Below, in pieces: positions 53,509-63,287 of a stretch of 64,000 bases of DNA. Source of the stretch: Gautieria morchelliformis. Taxonomy: Eukaryota > Basidiomycota > Agaricomycetes > Gomphales > Gomphaceae. Position 1 is the first letter of the stretch. Each line of letters starts with the position of its first letter. The translations under genes were made by a program, and so were the position numbers. The notes beneath the pieces are model-generated. The model was not told where the DNA came from, did no database searches, and saw only the letters and a list, made by a program, of their open reading frames with translations. The stretch is taken from the NCBI GenBank assembly GCA_015179125.1, contig WHVA01000498.1, forward strand, positions 16,988 to 80,987, given 5' to 3'.

Positions 53509-53569
53509 AGGCTCATAAAAGGCCATCGACTCTTCAAGGAATCAAGAGTCGATTGCTCTTTATGAGCCT
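53509..53569. repeat. Imperfect 61-bp palindrome
   Basis: The outer arms AGGCTCATAAA / TTTATGAGCCT and inner arms ATCGACTCTT / AAGAGTCGAT pair with small mismatched bulges. The palindrome lies between the stray minisatellite unit (53370-53450) and the main array. Confidence 0.65.
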
Positions 53570-54201
53570 GATCGCCAAGTGTTGGTATTTGTGAATACAC
53601 ATAGCAGAGTTGCCAGTATGGGATAGTATCTCACACAGGCAATTCTTTTGCTATGTGGAGACGGAAGCTCCCAATTCCGATCGCCGTCCATGATCAAAAC
53701 CTCACAAAGATAAACAGACTTACGGCTTCACCTGGCCCTCCCCCTCGGTCTACCGTGATGAGATACCCGGGTATGTAATGACAGTTGACGAGGAGGTGGT
53801 GGCTGGGGGAACACCAGTGGCTGGGATGGGGGTGGTGGCGGTGGCGGCGGCATGGATTCAATCGGCGGTGAAATGTCTGGGGCGGTGGTGATAGTGGTGG
53901 CGGTGGTGGTGGCGGCTTGGATCCAGTCGGCAGTGGAACTGGCTGGGACGGTGGTGGTGGTGGTGGAAGTGGTGGTGGTAGCGCGTGGCCTGCTCAGGGT
54001 GGAGGTGATGCGGGGGGCGAAGGGAGTGGATGGCCTGGAAATACTGGAGGCGGTGGCGAAGGCGGCCAATATACATTCTGAGAATCATAAGTCCTGACTC
54101 TTCAGCATTTTTAAACTGCAAATCGAGCTGGCTACCGCAGTACCTTGCTGAGAGACAAAGTTGAGCGCTGAGCGCTCGAGCCGCTGCAACACCACGGCGC
54201 A

Positions 54202-54636
54202 CGTCGCTCCTGTGTTCCCGACTGTGACTGAAAGGAGGGGAGGCTGAAAGCAAGGGAGAGTTTTGCCCACAAGAAAGAATCGTCTATCTTACCAGTTTAA
54301 AAACCCTGGTATGCTCAGGTGTTCCCCGACTGTGACTGAAAGGAGGGGAGGCTGAAAGGAAGGGAGGCTGAAAGGAAGGGAGGTTTTTGCCGACAAGAAC
54401 TGTCTATATTACCAGTTTAAACACCCTGGTATGCTCCGGTGTTCCCCGACTGCGACTGAAAGGAAGAGAGGCTGAAAGGAAGGTAGGGTTTTGCCGACAA
54501 GAACTGTCTATATTACCAGTTTAAACACCCTGGTATGCTCCGGTGTTCCCCGACTGCGTCTGAAAGGAAGAGAGGCTGAAAGGAAGGTAAGGGTTTTGCC
54601 GACAAGAACAGTCTATCTTACCAGTTTAAACACCCT
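54202..54636 (+). repeat. Minisatellite of 105-120 bp units
   Basis: Four consecutive units each contain GTGTTCCCCGACTG (variants), GAAAGGAGRGGAGGCTGAAA, a GGTTTTGCCGACAAGAACTG-like block, TCTATMTTACCAGTTTAAA and CACCCTGGTATGCTC. Unit starts are near 54202, 54307, 54427 and 54532. The second unit is longer through an extra GGGAGGCTGAAAGGAA. A diverged fifth unit stands alone at 53370-53450. Confidence 0.85.
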
Positions 54637-55153
54637 GACTATCTCACACAGCTTTTCTCAACCCCCGCTACAATCGTTGTCAACCGTAGTACCCCTGACG
54701 CTCTGCCATCTTTCTTTGTAGGCCTGCCTGGATTGTCGAGGTCGTATAGAAGAAAATGGCGTGGAAAATTTGGGGTGCCAATTTTTTTCCACACGACCTC
54801 GACCCCAGAACAGAGTACAACAAATATTGAGAGGGGCGCAGTACTGGAGGTGACGTGTTGCGGGCACGCTATTCCCACTATGGTGCCATGCAACCTCCGC
54901 CCCGTGCACCTAGCCCACTGTCACAAGAAATAGAAAAACAGACAAGTAAGCACCTCCGACTCCTGTATAGTCGACTGTGAGTGAGCTCATGACTGATCCC
55001 TTCTCTAAGAATTTGGAGCCGGGTAATGCCTGGTTCTGGAAGCGGAAATAACGATGGGAACCACTTCCAGAACCGTGAGCACATATAGTTTATGCACTGA
55101 TTTCTCAGTAATTATTATAGTTTTACAGGCAGTGGAGAATTAGATGGTATGTT

Positions 55154-55431
55154 TGTTAGGAAACGAGCGTCGAGTAGTTCGGCGTAGTCCGAAGCTTAAC
55201 TAGGAAATGGTTCGTGCTCGATTCTTACTCATTCTGAGACACGCGTATAAGTATGCGCGAATGTATAGTAGCATAGTCTTCCCAGTGTCTTTCGCTGCCA
55301 CTGGGAAGTAAGTACATAGTTTGTGTAACGAGTATCAAAGCTAACTATAGCTTGTAGTTTACAACTGTCTTTAGGTAGTGTATAACTATCCAGTGTCCGT
55401 TGCTGCCACTGGGAATTTACAACTGTCTTTA
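55154..55431 (+). repeat. copia-E 5' LTR
   Basis: 278 bp. The last 58 bp (GGTAGTGTATAACTATCCAG to the second ACTGTCTTTA) are an extra segment not present in the 3' LTR; it repeats the CCAGTGTC-YTGCTGCCACTG and TTTACAACTGTCTTTA parts. Confidence 0.85.
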
Positions 55432-55443
55432 GGTTATGGGCCC
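55432..55443 (+). other. copia-E primer-binding site
   Basis: GGTTATGGGCCC directly after the LTR. The ATG in it reads only a few codons, so here the Gag start is downstream at 55474. Confidence 0.72.
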
Positions 55444-55473
55444 CGGCCCTACCTACTGAATGCATAATTTACT

Positions 55474-58400
55474 GTGACAATGCCAGCTACGCCTCTCGAG
55501 AAAATGAATAATTACCAGTCAAGTACTGGTACTGCCTATTCGGTGTTCCCAAAGTTGCACCATGATAATTACTTTTCATGGAGCGCAAGTATGGAGTCGA
55601 CGTTGCGATCCCTCAACCAGTGGGAGGCCGTGATGGGAAGAGTTCCAAGTCCGACCCGAGCTGATTCGAAAGCTCCTACTGATGAGGAGCTAGAGCTAGA
55701 AGAAGCTTGGACGCTCTGGATGGAGCGTGCGTACACAGAAATTGATCTGCGTCTTGAAGAACAGCAACGGACGGCGATTCATGATAATCGCGACCCATGT
55801 TTGGCCTGGAACACACTGCATACAGTGTATGGCAATCGTTTAGCAAATACAAGAGCGTTGCTGCTTGGAGAGATCACTCACATTCATTATGACAGTTCTG
55901 GAATCATGGAGCATAAAGCCAGGATGGACTCACTATGGTTGAGGCTTATAGAAGCCGGCCATCCAGTCCCCGAGCCGCTCTATCTTAGCTTCTTTGTCAA
56001 CACCCTCCTAGAGGAGTTTGATGCAGTTACGAATACCATCGACTGGGATCACGACTCGGTGGCTGAATTGGTTAGCAATCTGTGTCAGGGGGAGATAAGG
56101 AAGGGTTTGCGCACCGCCACAGAAGGCTCGGCGTTTGCTGTAGCAAAAAAGAAGCAGCAGAAGCCTGGATCGACCTCAGCTTCGACTTCGCAGGGGGCCT
56201 CACAAGGCACCTCGCAGGGTGCGAAGGGGAGCACGCTGAAGAAGTCCTCGGGACGCTCCAGCAAATGTTATAACTGTGGAGGTCAAGGTCATTTCACCAA
56301 AAATTGTTCCTCTCCAAAGAAAAAGAGGGACGGCGGTTCGCAACAGGATACAAAGAAGGACTCACAGTCCAGCGATCAAGACAAAAATAAAGCCTCTGGC
56401 TCTACAACCACGAGAGGTCTATTCTCTACGATTGAGACCTCGATGTTTATGGGAGAGAGCCCTGTCACAAGGCGATGTTTTATAGACACGGCAGCATCGG
56501 GCAATTTTGTCCCCAGGATAGAGGACTTACACAGCTTCGAGCCATTTCCCCATCCCAAAGCATTTACAGTGGCGAACGGGGGTGAAGTAACCTCTCGAGG
56601 GATGGGAATAATCAAAATAAACGTCAGTGGCAACAAAGGATCATATATCGTTGACGTACCACATGTTCAATGGGCGCCGGATATCCATACGCATTTATTT
56701 TCCCCAGGTCAATTGATCAAGGATGGTTTTGCGGTCCATTTGCACAGGACCGGCTGCATTTTGAAGGATCCTGCTGATCGGTTATTAGCAGACATCCATG
56801 AGCAGGGTAATACTTACCCTGCAAGTTTCTCGATTGTGCAGCCAAGCTCCCCTCTCCCGATCATAAACACCGTGCATGAGCCTACGGCCGAGGATCTGGA
56901 GGATCGCCTTGATCAGACCTATATTGTGTATACAGCAAAGGCCGACAATGATGTCATGCGTTGGCATCAGCGTCTAGGTCATTTGAATGTCGCCGACGTA
57001 CGTACTTTGGCTTGGAATCATGCCACGGGTATCGAAATTGAGGAAGATACAGTCGGAAGTGCTGACTGTCTAGCTTGTATCCATGGAAAACAGCATAAGT
57101 TGCCGTTTAAACTCGGAAGAACTCGTGCTACTCACATTGGAGAGTTAGTACATATGGATCTTGCCGGTCCCATGGAAACAACGAGCTTCGATGGAAAGAA
57201 ATACTTCCTCATCATCGTTGATGATTATTCCCGTGGAATATGGGTGGAAGCACTCACCCTGAAGTCCGAAGTAGTGTCCAAGATCCGCGATTTTGTTCGC
57301 ATGTTCGAGACCGGATACGGAGCGAAGGTTCGAGGTTTCATGGCAGATAATGGGACGGAATTTGTCAATTCAGACATGAACCGATTCATCAAGGAGAAAG
57401 GAATCACCTTGTACACGTCCGTCCCGTACACTCATGAACAAAACGGAGTCACTGAGAGAGTGATCCGTACGATCACAGAGGGGCGCGTGCTATGCTCTAT
57501 GCGTCCAAGCTGCCAAAATATCTGTGGTCAGTAGCTGTCAAAACGATGTCATACCTTCGCAATAGATCACCGGCTCAGGCAAATAATGGGGTCACGCCTC
57601 TTGAGCGTATTACTGGACAGAAGCCAGACCTCACCCACATCAAGGTCTTTGGCTGTCCTGTAAGTGTCGCAGTACCAAAAGAAAAACGAAAGAAATGGGA
57701 AAATCGCTCACGCATGGGGTATATGGTAGGATACGAGCCTTATCCGTCTGGGTACCTTATTTGGTATCCAGGGTCAAAGTGGATAGAGAAGGCTAGAGAT
57801 GTGTTCTTCCATGAGGAAGCCATAGCGCCTGCTACACCTACATTGTACGGTGAGGATGACGCGCCTCGCAACGTTAATGAACGACAAAATGTAGTGAAAA
57901 CCGCTAACACACCTGTTGTGGCTCCCAAAGCAACCCAATGGCTTTTCATACGCATCCCAGCGCGTCCCCCTCGCGTCGAATACAGTCCTGAAGATCAGGG
58001 CCATGCCATGATTGAGGAAGTAACCCCGGATCAGTCTGAGCAGAAGCAATCAACATTAGTGTTGAACATACCTGATTTCCCACCAGGAACGATGCGATCC
58101 GGCAAGCAACGTGGAGCGATCCAATCCTTAATAGCAAGCGATGAACAATTCAACGATTCTATAATGATGTCAGCCAACATTATAGGAGAACCAACAAGTA
58201 TACATGACGTGTTGAACTTACCTGGAGAAGAGGGAGAAGCATGGGAACGTGCGCGGCAAGCTGAGTGGCAAAATATGATAGACCATGAAGTGTTTAGCGC
58301 ACCTGAAACCCCTCCACCAAATAAGCAGGTGCTCAAGACTGGCACAGCGTTGCGTACGACGCATCATGATAACAAGATTACTAAGCGCAAGGTTCGAATT

Positions 58401-59786
58401 GTCGCTAAAGGGTACAGTCAGGTGCCCGGTCTCCATTACAATGAGACATACGCTCCAGTTATGCACTGGGAAACATTCCAGATCATTCTAGCTATTGGTG
58501 CTATTGGTGCTATTGGTGCAATATACGACATCAATATACGTCAGTTCGACGTGAAGTCAGCGTACTTACATGGAGTAATTCAGGAGAAGGTGTGGGTTGA
58601 GCAGCCAGAAGGGTTTAAAGTGCCGGGAAAGGAACATTTGGCTTTGAGGTTGAAGAAGGCCCTGTATGGGACGAAACAAGGCGGTAATCAATGGAGGAAG
58701 ACCCTCGAAGAATTTATGAAGAAGACTCTCGAATGGACTTGCTCTGAGCACAACCCAGCAGTCTTCTTTAAGGTGTGGGATGACGGATCGTGGGCCATCG
58801 TAGGGTTCTGGGTCGATGACGCTACGTCAGTTGGTCACGAAAATCGACTCCTCGAACTTGAAGATGCATTTGGTCAACGATTTGGTGTGTTGGGCCAAGG
58901 CGACGCGCACTGGATTCTTGGGACAGCTCTCAGTCGAGACGCTAAGTCAAATTTAATCTGTATCTTGCAGAAAAATTATATTGAGGACATGGGGATAAAA
59001 TTCAAAGTACAGAATACTAAGCCACCCAAAATTCCTATTCCTCTCGGCATCTATTTCTCCACAATCGCAAATGACGATGAACAAAAGAATCAACCGAAGG
59101 ATTTTCCCTACCGTGAGCTAATCGGCAGTCTAATGTTTGCTGCCACAGTATCACGCCCCGATATATCACATGCAGTCAATAAACTGGCGCGATACTCATC
59201 GAATCCCAGTCAAGCTCATTGGAACCTAGCAAAATGAATCCTTCAGTATCTTTATCATACTCGCGATCAAAGTCTGTCACTTGGTGGAGAAAAGTCTTCT
59301 TTATATGCATATTCAGACGCAGATTTTGCTGGAGACTCAGAGGATAGGAAATTGACAAGCGGATATGCTCTATTTTTGGGTAAAGGTGCTGTTTCGTGGT
59401 CCTCAAAGAAGCAGAGCGTCGTTGCTCTTTCTTCAACTGAATCTGAGTATATCGCACTCTCAGAAACTGCGCATGAGGTACTGTGGACATGTCGTCTTCT
59501 TCAAGAACTAGGTTTTACCCTTGACGACCCTACTATCATCTGCGAAGACAATCAAGGAACAATTGCCTTCGCTAACCACCAAAAGGCCTTATGTCGTATG
59601 AAGCACATCGACGTGAAGTACCATTTTATTAGGCATCAAATTGACGAGGAAACAATACAGCTGAAGTACAAACCCACCTCCGAAATGACCACAGATATCT
59701 TCACTAAGTTCCTTTCCTCTCCTTCCTATAACCTTCATGCAGAGTCACTCAGCCTCACTGCCTCAACGCTCGAGAGGGAGTGTTAG
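55474..59786 (+). pseudogene. copia-E gag-pol, one frameshift and one stop
   Basis: The first frame (55474-57534) carries Gag (YFSWSASMESTLRSL), a CCHC knuckle CYNCGGQGHFTKNC (about 56266-56310), protease FIDTAASGNFVP, and integrase (RWHQRLGHLN, CLACIHGKQ, VHMDLAGPM, IVDDYSRGIW, MADNGTEFV, EQNGVTERVIR). A one-base frameshift near 57490 separates it from the second frame (57492-59237), with RT motifs VRIVAKGYSQVPGL, QFDVKSAYLHG, ALYGTKQGG and the active site FWVDDATSV. A TGA at 59235-59237 where Arg is expected stops RT/RNase H, and the same frame then continues to 59786 (YSDADFAG, STESEY, CEDNQGTI). An ATTGGTGCT-type repeat near 58493-58520 adds extra Ala-Ile-Gly units in RT. Confidence 0.92.
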
Positions 59787-60000
59787 GAAATGAGCGTCGA
59801 GTAGTTCGGTGTAGTCCGAAGCTTAACTAGGAAATGGTTCGTGCTCGATTCTTACTCATTCTGAGACATGCGTATAAGTATGCACGAATGTATAGTAGCA
59901 TAGTCTTCCCAGTGTCTTTCGCTGCCACTGGGAAGTAAGTACATAGTTTGTGTAACGAGTATCAAAGCTAACTATAGCTTGTAGTTTACAACTGTCTTTA
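59781..60000 (+). repeat. copia-E 3' LTR
   Basis: 220 bp, starting inside the last codons of the RNase H frame (the ORF ends at 59786). Confidence 0.88.
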
Positions 60001-61336
60001 ATATTTTCCCATAGACTCTGTCACCAACACACTCTTAAAACCTCTAAGCTTCCCGCCCACTGTCTGTCCCTCGAAATGCTCGGCATTCCGTGGACTATTA
60101 AGTGAGAGGGTCCGAGGAGAGCGAAGAAATATGTGCCAGAAGTTTGAGGGCTCAACTAGCCTTCAGGTGCGTCTCCCCAATTTTCCCGCTCCGGCCGTTG
60201 CGTGCCCCTCACAGTGCCTCCCTCACCCCCCCCCCACCCCCATATGCGTCACACAATGCTCCATGCACTCACTCTTACTTACCTCTGTTTGCAGAACCAT
60301 GAGGCTTTCCACATTCCCTAACCTTTCCCCCGTCACAATTTTCGGGATCCTCCTTTCTAACCAATCCCACTCGGAGCCAACTGTGATTGGATATGGGGAC
60401 CATGTCCATGCACACTCGAGAGTGTTCTGAGGAACGGGAGACACGGTCCTCCATGGACTGAGAGTGTATGGATGTGGAAGAGGAGGGTTCCATGTTCCAC
60501 CTCTAGCTTTGATGAATGGACAGTGTCCATTCATCCCATATGCTAATGGAGACGGTGCTGGTGGTGCTTCTCATGTTGGTGATGGTGTTAGCGGACTCTG
60601 GAGGAAGTAGAGGTACGCCGGCGATCTACACACCATCTACCTACTCTCCACACGGCATGCCATGCCCCACTAGTATGTACCCCAGCCTGTGATGGGCCGG
60701 GGTACATACATACTCCTAGGGATGGAAGGAAAGTGAAAGTGGACGTTCCTCTTCCATCCTCTTCCTATCCCTAAGGAGTCGTATTTTGCTCGTGTATGAG
60801 GCTGCAGTGAGGAGCAACTGTTCGTGTACTTGCTGCGGTTGTATGCTTCTCGTTCCAGCCTCATAATATATAGATGCAAAAGGCACTAATTCAACACTGA
60901 AAAATCGGTGCTCAGGCTGCTGATTTTAAGCACTCGGAGAGCAGATTTGTCGATGAACCACTCGATTCCCTGGACACCGAAGTCCAGTAGCGAGATTGTT
61001 CAAATCAGAAACTCAAGACACTGATTTGTGTCGCTAGCTGGAGGTTCAATTGACTATTTGGGGTTCAAGTTTCTCATAAATACCGTTTTAGAATAAAACT
61101 GTGGTTTATGTTATGGAAAAACACTTGAAAATACATCGACTGGAGGCAATTGCGATCAATGAAAATAGTCACAAAACATGCAGAGAAGCTCTAAGATCTA
61201 ATGGCCAGAGCGTGGAGCGGGGGTCGATGGCGACTCTGGCTGACGGCAGAGATGATTGCGAGAGCTGCAAGTATCATAGGTTGAATATTACGGAAGCCGT
61301 TGCCAGTGTGGGGATAAGCTTTCAGCTGTAGGTACC
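60001..61336. other. Intergenic stretch without recognised gene
   Basis: A hairpin at 60673-60709 has 11-bp arms GTATGTACCCC / GGGGTACATAC and a 15-base loop. C-runs near 60226-60240. The short open frames lack motifs. Confidence 0.55.
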
Positions 61337-61896
61337 TGTTATGGTACGATCCGTCGTAAGGTTGACCGAGTCGGGAGCGAAGCCCGAGGTAAGGTCCGAG
61401 GTCACGAGGCGAGGTTTGGATGGGGAAGTCGGAGAGGGACTTGGCTTCAGCTTATGTGCTGCGCCAACCCTACGCACGAGTCCCAATTTCGGGGGCAAAC
61501 GAATAAGAGGCGAGGTTTGGCTTAAGAGGCGAGGCTTAGAAACTAGCTAAGGATCGAAGGGATACGATAGTTGATTTTCAGACTGAGGAGTAGGAATGCA
61601 TACAAGGGGGTTATATACGGGCGAGGGTGTGAGTCAGGGGCGAACATATTAGTGGAGGTCAGGGCGAGGTCAGGAGACCGAGGTCAGGGCGAGGTAATAT
61701 ACGAATGATGCGTGATGGAGCGGAATCAGTAACTAAGGGGATACGGACATGGGATCAAGGTCGGATATGAACTCAAGCTCGGGCTCGGGCTCAGGCGCGG
61801 ATATGGATCATATGTACTCGGGCACGAATATTACACGGCTCGGGCTCGGAAGAAGGTTTTACCGGTAAGTAACCGGCCAAAGGCCGGGTTCTTACA
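61337..61896 (-). repeat. gypsy-3 3' LTR (560 bp)
   Basis: On the minus strand it starts TGTAAGAACCCGGCC directly after the purine tract and ends near CGTACCATAACA. A short inverted CCGGCC...GGCCGG is near its start. A TTATATAC box lies at 61611-61618 (plus-strand reading), and a GGCTTCAGCTTATGTGCTGC block at 61443-61462 resembles the corresponding block in LTR1. The right boundary is secure; the left is inferred from the TGTTATGG inverted end. Confidence 0.7.
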
Positions 61897-62068
61897 GTAT
61901 CCCCTCCTTATGGCCGAGACCCTCGAGGCCGTAATGTGAACAAGGTTCGCCTATCCTCGAATCTAGATCCCGGCCCGATGTTAAGTAGCCAGAAAGGCGA
62001 AGCTTAAATTGTAGCCGAGGTTAGATAAAAGGGTGGGTAGGAGGCAGCGAACCCAAGTGCCAACGAAT

Positions 62069-63175
62069 ATGGTGCGCCCGCAACCCCTCTTCAACTCAGC
62101 CGTCGACAAGAACAGCGCGAACAACGTGTTCGACCAGACATTGCTGTCTGAGGAGAACGGAGCCTCGGGCGAGGTTATGCCCGAGGATCGACCTGAGGTT
62201 GGCACATTGCCAATTGATGAGACGGGGGCCATCGATATGCGGCAGCCGTGGCAGGAAGGGCCGAATGGTAAAAAGGTGAGTCGTCGAGTAGTATCATTTT
62301 TGCTGTTCGCTGACTTGAGTAGTACAAGCGAATGTTATTCTCATACCACCCGACCGACCTGTCCCTATATGGGTACAAGCTCGCCGACGGGGGACCTCGT
62401 GAGTGGCAACTCGCGACCAAGGCCGAGGCGAGGTGCGCGCGCTGCGAAGAGCGCGACTATACGTGCCTTCGGGCCGTTAGTCTCGACTTCGCCCTCGCCG
62501 ACCAGGGTGCCTGCGTGTGGTGCAGGACACGCTCCTTGGGCTGTAGCATAGCCCAAGGTCGCCGCAGCAAGGCGACCTCAGGAAAAGGTGAGGCGGGTGC
62601 CGGGGGCAAGAAGTGAGCGAGGAGCGAGGAGGCCGAGGAAAGAGGCCAAGGTTCGGGACAAGGTTGAGGATGACAACGACTCGAGCGACTGGGTCGAGCG
62701 GAATCTCGAGACGAGGGTTGAGAGGATGGAAGCGAGGATGAGCGAGGAGAAGGGTAAGGGGACAGAGGGAGTGAGGCAGAGTGAGGGGAAGGAAACCGAG
62801 GTGGAGGAAACCGAGGTGGAAGGTCGGAGGGCGAAGAAGGACAAGAAAGTGAAAAGGTCGGAGCGAAGTGCGGAGATGAGGGAGTTGATAGCGGCGGTGA
62901 GGGACGTGGGGCAGAAGGTTGGCGAGGTTGGGGAAAAGGTGTGTGAGTTGTTGGGGGAGTTTAGGGCGGCGAATGATAGGATGAATCAGGCGGATGTGGA
63001 GTTTATGAGGATAAGGAGGAGGCGGAATTATCTGAAGCGGATGCAGGGGGCGAGGGACTTGGCAGCTTATGGAGGACATGGGGGTCTGATGGAGCGAAGT
63101 AGCAGTAGTAATGAGGAGGAGTCAGGCGAGGGTAGCGAGGAGAGCGAGGGAGAGGATATGAGGATGGTGGAGTAA
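62069..63175 (+). CDS. Accessory gene antisense within gypsy-3 (332 aa, 3 exons), double CxxCx6C protein
   Basis: The gene lies wholly between the pol stop and the 3' LTR of gypsy-3 but is transcribed the other way, tail to tail with pol (112 bp apart). Exon model: 62069-62275, 62329-62587, 62643-63175. Intron 1 (GTGAGT...ACAAG) is clear; intron 2 (GTGAGG...GAAAG) is chosen to keep the frame. The start MVRPQPLF follows ACGAAT. Around residues 100-145 are two C-x2-C-x6-C motifs (CARCEERDYTC and CVWCRTRSLGC), resembling half zinc clusters. After that comes a highly charged segment with heptad Leu/Val (EMRELIAAVRDVGQKVGEV), a basic patch (RIRRRRNYLKRM) and an acidic Ser/Glu tail. The features suggest a nuclear or nucleic-acid-binding protein. 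I do not recognise the family, and the function is unknown. Confidence 0.6.
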
Positions 63176-63287
63176 CTACTAAGAGAATAATGGAATTTCT
63201 TGGATTTTATCGTTTTTTTTTGTTGTTAGGTTGTAAGGGGATTTTGGTATCTAGCTACTGGGTTCATGGGGTTTAAACAAGGAATGG

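Larger units (their letters stand above)
52522..55153. other. Intergenic region with palindrome, hairpin and low-complexity DNA
   Basis: No gene was recognised. Notable parts: an 18-bp perfect palindrome AACCGTATTAATACGGTT (52965-52982); a long hairpin (53509-53569) with arms of AGGCTCATAAA and ATCGACTCTT type; a GGTGGT/GGCGGT-rich tract (53800-54010) that makes spurious Gly/Val or Pro frames; and the minisatellite at 54202-54636. Confidence 0.6.
55154..60000 (+). mobile_element. Ty1/copia retrotransposon copia-E, nearly intact
   Basis: LTRs at 55154-55431 (278 bp) and 59781-60000 (220 bp) both start TGTTAGGAAA and end ACAACTGTCTTTA. The 5' LTR is longer by a 58-bp partial duplication. A primer-binding site follows the 5' LTR and the purine run CGAGAGGGAG precedes the 3' LTR. 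Flanking pentamers ATGTT and ATATT differ by one transition. The coding region is broken by only one frameshift and one stop. Confidence 0.9.

Noticed and set aside
53728..54097. Gly/Val-rich or Pro-rich protein frame
   Set aside because: It is a GGT/GGC microsatellite tract without a start context, splice pattern or conserved motif.
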